Positions 62,057 through 64,000 of a stretch of 64,000 nt of DNA are shown here, one piece after another; position 1 is the first letter of the stretch; each line of letters begins with the position of its first letter. The position numbers and the translations under genes were made by a program. Source of the DNA: a bacterium (GTDB lineage Bacteria; Desulfobacterota; JAPLJL01); NCBI GenBank assembly GCA_028713675.1, contig JAQTNV010000009.1, positions 1 to 64,000 of the forward strand, written 5' to 3'. Below the pieces are notes generated by a model, which was given only the letters and a program-made list of their open reading frames with translations, did no database searches and was not told where the DNA came from.

Positions 62057-63436
62057 ATGCCGTACCGCATGGATTTCGAATCCTACCTCGCTTCTGAAAT
62101 AAAACAGTGCCTGGCCGCTTTCGGGTCCGACGGCCGGTGGCCTTATGCCGCCGAGGGTGACAATGCGGACCTGATCCTCCGGAAGGCGGGCCGGATCCTG
62201 GAGCGGTTCCCGGCCTCACCCGGAGCGAATCCCAATCTTTGCCTGGCTTCCGGCCAAAAATCGACCGTGCTGGCCGCGATCGTGGCCTCGCTCTCCGGCG
62301 GCCCCTCCCTCATCATTCCTTATTCCCTGTCCGAACCCGTGGTGGCGGAAGCCGCGGCCGCCCTGGGCGCGGCCGGAGTGCTGTCCGACCGGCCGCTGGC
62401 TCTGCCTTCCGGGACCGCCAACCTCGTTCTGCCGGACGAGGCCGCGTCCTCCCCGCTCACCCCCAAACTCTCCCGTGATCCCGGGGCTCCTTTTCTCTGG
62501 CTCTTCACCGGGGGCTCGACCGGGCGCCCCAAAGTCTGGTCCAAGACGCCGCTGAATCTGGTCGGCGAATCCATCTACCTCCGGGACACTTTCATGATCA
62601 ATGCCGGCGACACCATTGTCGCCACGGTCCCGCCTTACCACATCTACGGCCTGCTTTTCTCCGTCCTGCTTCCCTGGGTCTCCCGGGCCAGGGTGGTCAA
62701 CCAGGTCCCCTATTTCCCCCGGGAAATCATTTCGGCCCTGCGGGATTTCCGGGGCTCGGTCCTGGTCGGCTCCCCGGCCCATTACAAGGCCCTGGCCAAT
62801 GTCCCGCTCGAGTCCCCTTCTTTGAAAATCGCCTTTTCCTCCGGCGGCTTCCTGGATCCCGGTCACGGTATCGGTTTTTTCCGGCAGAACGGGATCGGCA
62901 TCGTCGAGGTCTATGGTTCGACCGAAACCGGCGGGGTGGCGGCGCGCCGCTACGCCCAGGGCCGGAAAACCTGGACCCCCTTCGCTCCCCACCGGGTCCG
63001 GGTCTCGGAAGAACGGCTCTGCGTGGCTTCGCCCTTTCTCTCCCCGGACCTGGCCCGGGACCCGGAAGGGTTCTTCCGGACCGGTGACCGGGCGGCGGAA
63101 TCCGTGAATGGGACCTTCACATTGCTCGGCCGGGCCGACGACATCGTGAAAATCGGGGGCAACCGGATCGATATCGCGGAGATTGAGCAGAAAATCACGG
63201 GTTTACCGGGGGTTGAAGACGCTTTTGTCTTTGCCGTTCCGGTCGCGGAAGGCCGGGAAAACGAAATCGCGGCCCTGGTTGTATCTTTACTGGATAATTC
63301 CGGGCTGCGGAGCCTGCTGGCTTCCGCGCTCAGCCCTCTGGAAATGCCCCGCCGGTTTAAAATTGTTAAGCAGATTCCCCTCTCGGCGACGGGCAAACGC
63401 GATCACAAAGCAGCGCTCGAACTTCTCGCAAAATAA
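62057..63436 (+). CDS. AMP-dependent ligase of the polyene cluster (ApeH-like)
   Basis: A 459-residue adenylate-forming enzyme, shorter than acyl-CoA synthetases and similar in length to ApeH-type ligases, which load the aryl starter acid on a carrier protein. The P-loop is LFTGGSTGRPK; VPPYHIYGLLFS, EVYGSTETGG, RTGDRAA, LLGRADDIVKIGGNRID and the catalytic C-terminal Lys in PLSATGKRDH follow. The N-terminal subdomain is reduced. It probably activates the cinnamate-type acid from the ammonia-lyase. It is the last gene of the cluster, followed by the right-hand 162-bp direct repeat. Confidence 0.88.
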   Translation: MPYRMDFESYLASEIKQCLAAFGSDGRWPYAAEGDNADLILRKAGRILERFPASPGANPNLCLASGQKSTVLAAIVASLSGGPSLIIPYSLSEPVVAEAAAALGAAGVLSDRPLALPSGTANLVLPDEAASSPLTPKLSRDPGAPFLWLFTGGSTGRPKVWSKTPLNLVGESIYLRDTFMINAGDTIVATVPPYHIYGLLFSVLLPWVSRARVVNQVPYFPREIISALRDFRGSVLVGSPAHYKALANVPLESPSLKIAFSSGGFLDPGHGIGFFRQNGIGIVEVYGSTETGGVAARRYAQGRKTWTPFAPHRVRVSEERLCVASPFLSPDLARDPEGFFRTGDRAAESVNGTFTLLGRADDIVKIGGNRIDIAEIEQKITGLPGVEDAFVFAVPVAEGRENEIAALVVSLLDNSGLRSLLASALSPLEMPRRFKIVKQIPLSATGKRDHKAALELLAK

Positions 63437-64000
63437 CGTAAGCGGTAAGGGGTTATAAACACGTTAGGGGTTTACGCCTTACGCTCTGCGCTTAGCGTTT
63501 GTCATCCTGAGCGCCTTTTATTTTTGTCATCCTGAGCGCCTTATATTTTTGTCATCCTGAGCGCCTTTTATTTTTGTCATCCTGAGCGCTAGCGAAGGAT
63601 CTCGCTGTGGCCTTTTTTTCTTTTTTGGGGGGTTGGTTTCGCTCCCAAATTAGGTGTTGGGTGTTAGGTCATAGGTGATAGGATTAAACCCAGTATCATC
63701 ACCCTCCCCTTCATCCCCTCCCCTCAAGGGAGGGGATAATATTTTTGTTACTTTCTTGTTATCAGTTCTTGGCATTTTGCCCTCTGCCCTATGCTCTATG
63801 CGGTCAGTTGATCATATGATGGACTCTATGAACTCATTGGGTCATGGGCATTAGGTTTTGCTCCATGCCCTATGCTCTATGCCCTTTGACCTTTCACCTT
63901 TGAGCTTTGACCTATGACCCTGTTTTTCTGCTTACTGCTTACTGCTTACTGCCTACTGCTTACTGGTTTCCGGCTACTGGTTACTGACTACTGGTTACTG
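63437..64000. repeat. Right boundary of the cluster: tandem REP ends, truncated composite repeat, 162-bp direct repeat
   Basis: 63501-63575 holds three tandem 25-bp units (GTCATCCTGAGCGCC plus TTTTATTTTT), then a complete REP-like element (GTCATCCTGAGCG..GCGAAGGATCTC, from 63576). TTTTTTTCTTTTTTGGGGGG and GGTTTCGCTCCC follow, then 63641-63802, the direct repeat matching 41479-41640. The window ends in GCTCTATGCCCTTTGACC and TACTGCTTACTGCTTACTGC words. No gene is supported. Confidence 0.88.

Overview
The window is 64 kb of high-GC DNA from a Gram-negative bacterium that is probably anaerobic. Outer-membrane biogenesis genes (a LolA-like carrier, three SurA/PpiC-type chaperones, several lipoproteins) indicate a double membrane. 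A glycyl radical enzyme with its activase, three cobalamin-type radical SAM proteins and a selenocysteine tRNA suggest anaerobic life. Gene content fits Desulfobacterota/Syntrophia-like bacteria ('deltaproteobacteria') or a related candidate phylum, but nothing here proves the lineage. Coding DNA is tightly packed. Most gaps are filled with degenerate repeats that are themselves a notable feature of the genome.

Layout. 1-5.4 kb: end of mrdA, rodA, trxA, and a tetrapyrrole operon (precorrin-2 dehydrogenase, hemA, hemC). 5.6-9.5 kb: an acyl-CoA ligase carrying an inserted SCP2-like lipid-binding domain, facing a class III sirtuin, then a small zinc-ribbon protein. 9.8-15.1 kb: a glycyl radical enzyme of unassigned substrate with its activase, and an SDR. 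15.2-20.3 kb: an envelope/cofactor operon (GlmU N-domain, three parvulin chaperones, pdxA). 20.7-30.5 kb: rlmN, an S23-type four-helix protein, a double-HAD phosphatase, tRNA-Sec(UCA), pgsA, a TPR-AIM24 protein, a lytic transglycosylase, an M23 protein, serS and tRNA-Ser(UGA). A 324-bp GIY-YIG element sits at the 3' end of tRNA-Ser and regenerates that end. 31.2-37 kb: a FIST / hybrid kinase / GGDEF signalling operon. 37.2-41.1 kb: a one-helix sensor-like protein, a KimA-type K+ importer preceded by a ydaO-class (c-di-AMP) riboswitch, and a flavodoxin.

41.9-63.4 kb is the most interesting part: an aryl-polyene-like biosynthetic cluster. It holds three acyl carrier proteins, a ketosynthase fused to a chain-length-factor-like domain, a second ketosynthase, a ketoreductase, two hot-dog dehydratases, an aromatic amino acid ammonia-lyase (MIO family), an AMP-ligase, a 4HBT thioesterase, an acyltransferase, a CrtISO-like flavoprotein, a LolA-like carrier and a DUF3261-like lipoprotein. 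Added to this toolkit are three B12-type radical SAM proteins and a single-chain fusion of a FakA-like fatty acid kinase to a FakB/DegV-like fatty-acid-binding domain. The likely logic is: the lyase makes an aryl-acrylate starter, the ligase loads it on a carrier protein, the synthases, reductase and dehydratases build a conjugated chain, radical SAM and flavin enzymes modify it, and the thioesterase, kinase and acyltransferase pass it to a membrane lipid placed with help from the LolA-like carrier. No exporter or SAM-dependent methyltransferase is visible in the cluster.

The cluster is bracketed by two 162-bp direct repeats (157 identical positions). Inside it, the lyase operon and the ketoreductase gene are each bracketed by their own direct repeats. 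This suggests assembly from, or movement as, repeat-bounded cassettes.
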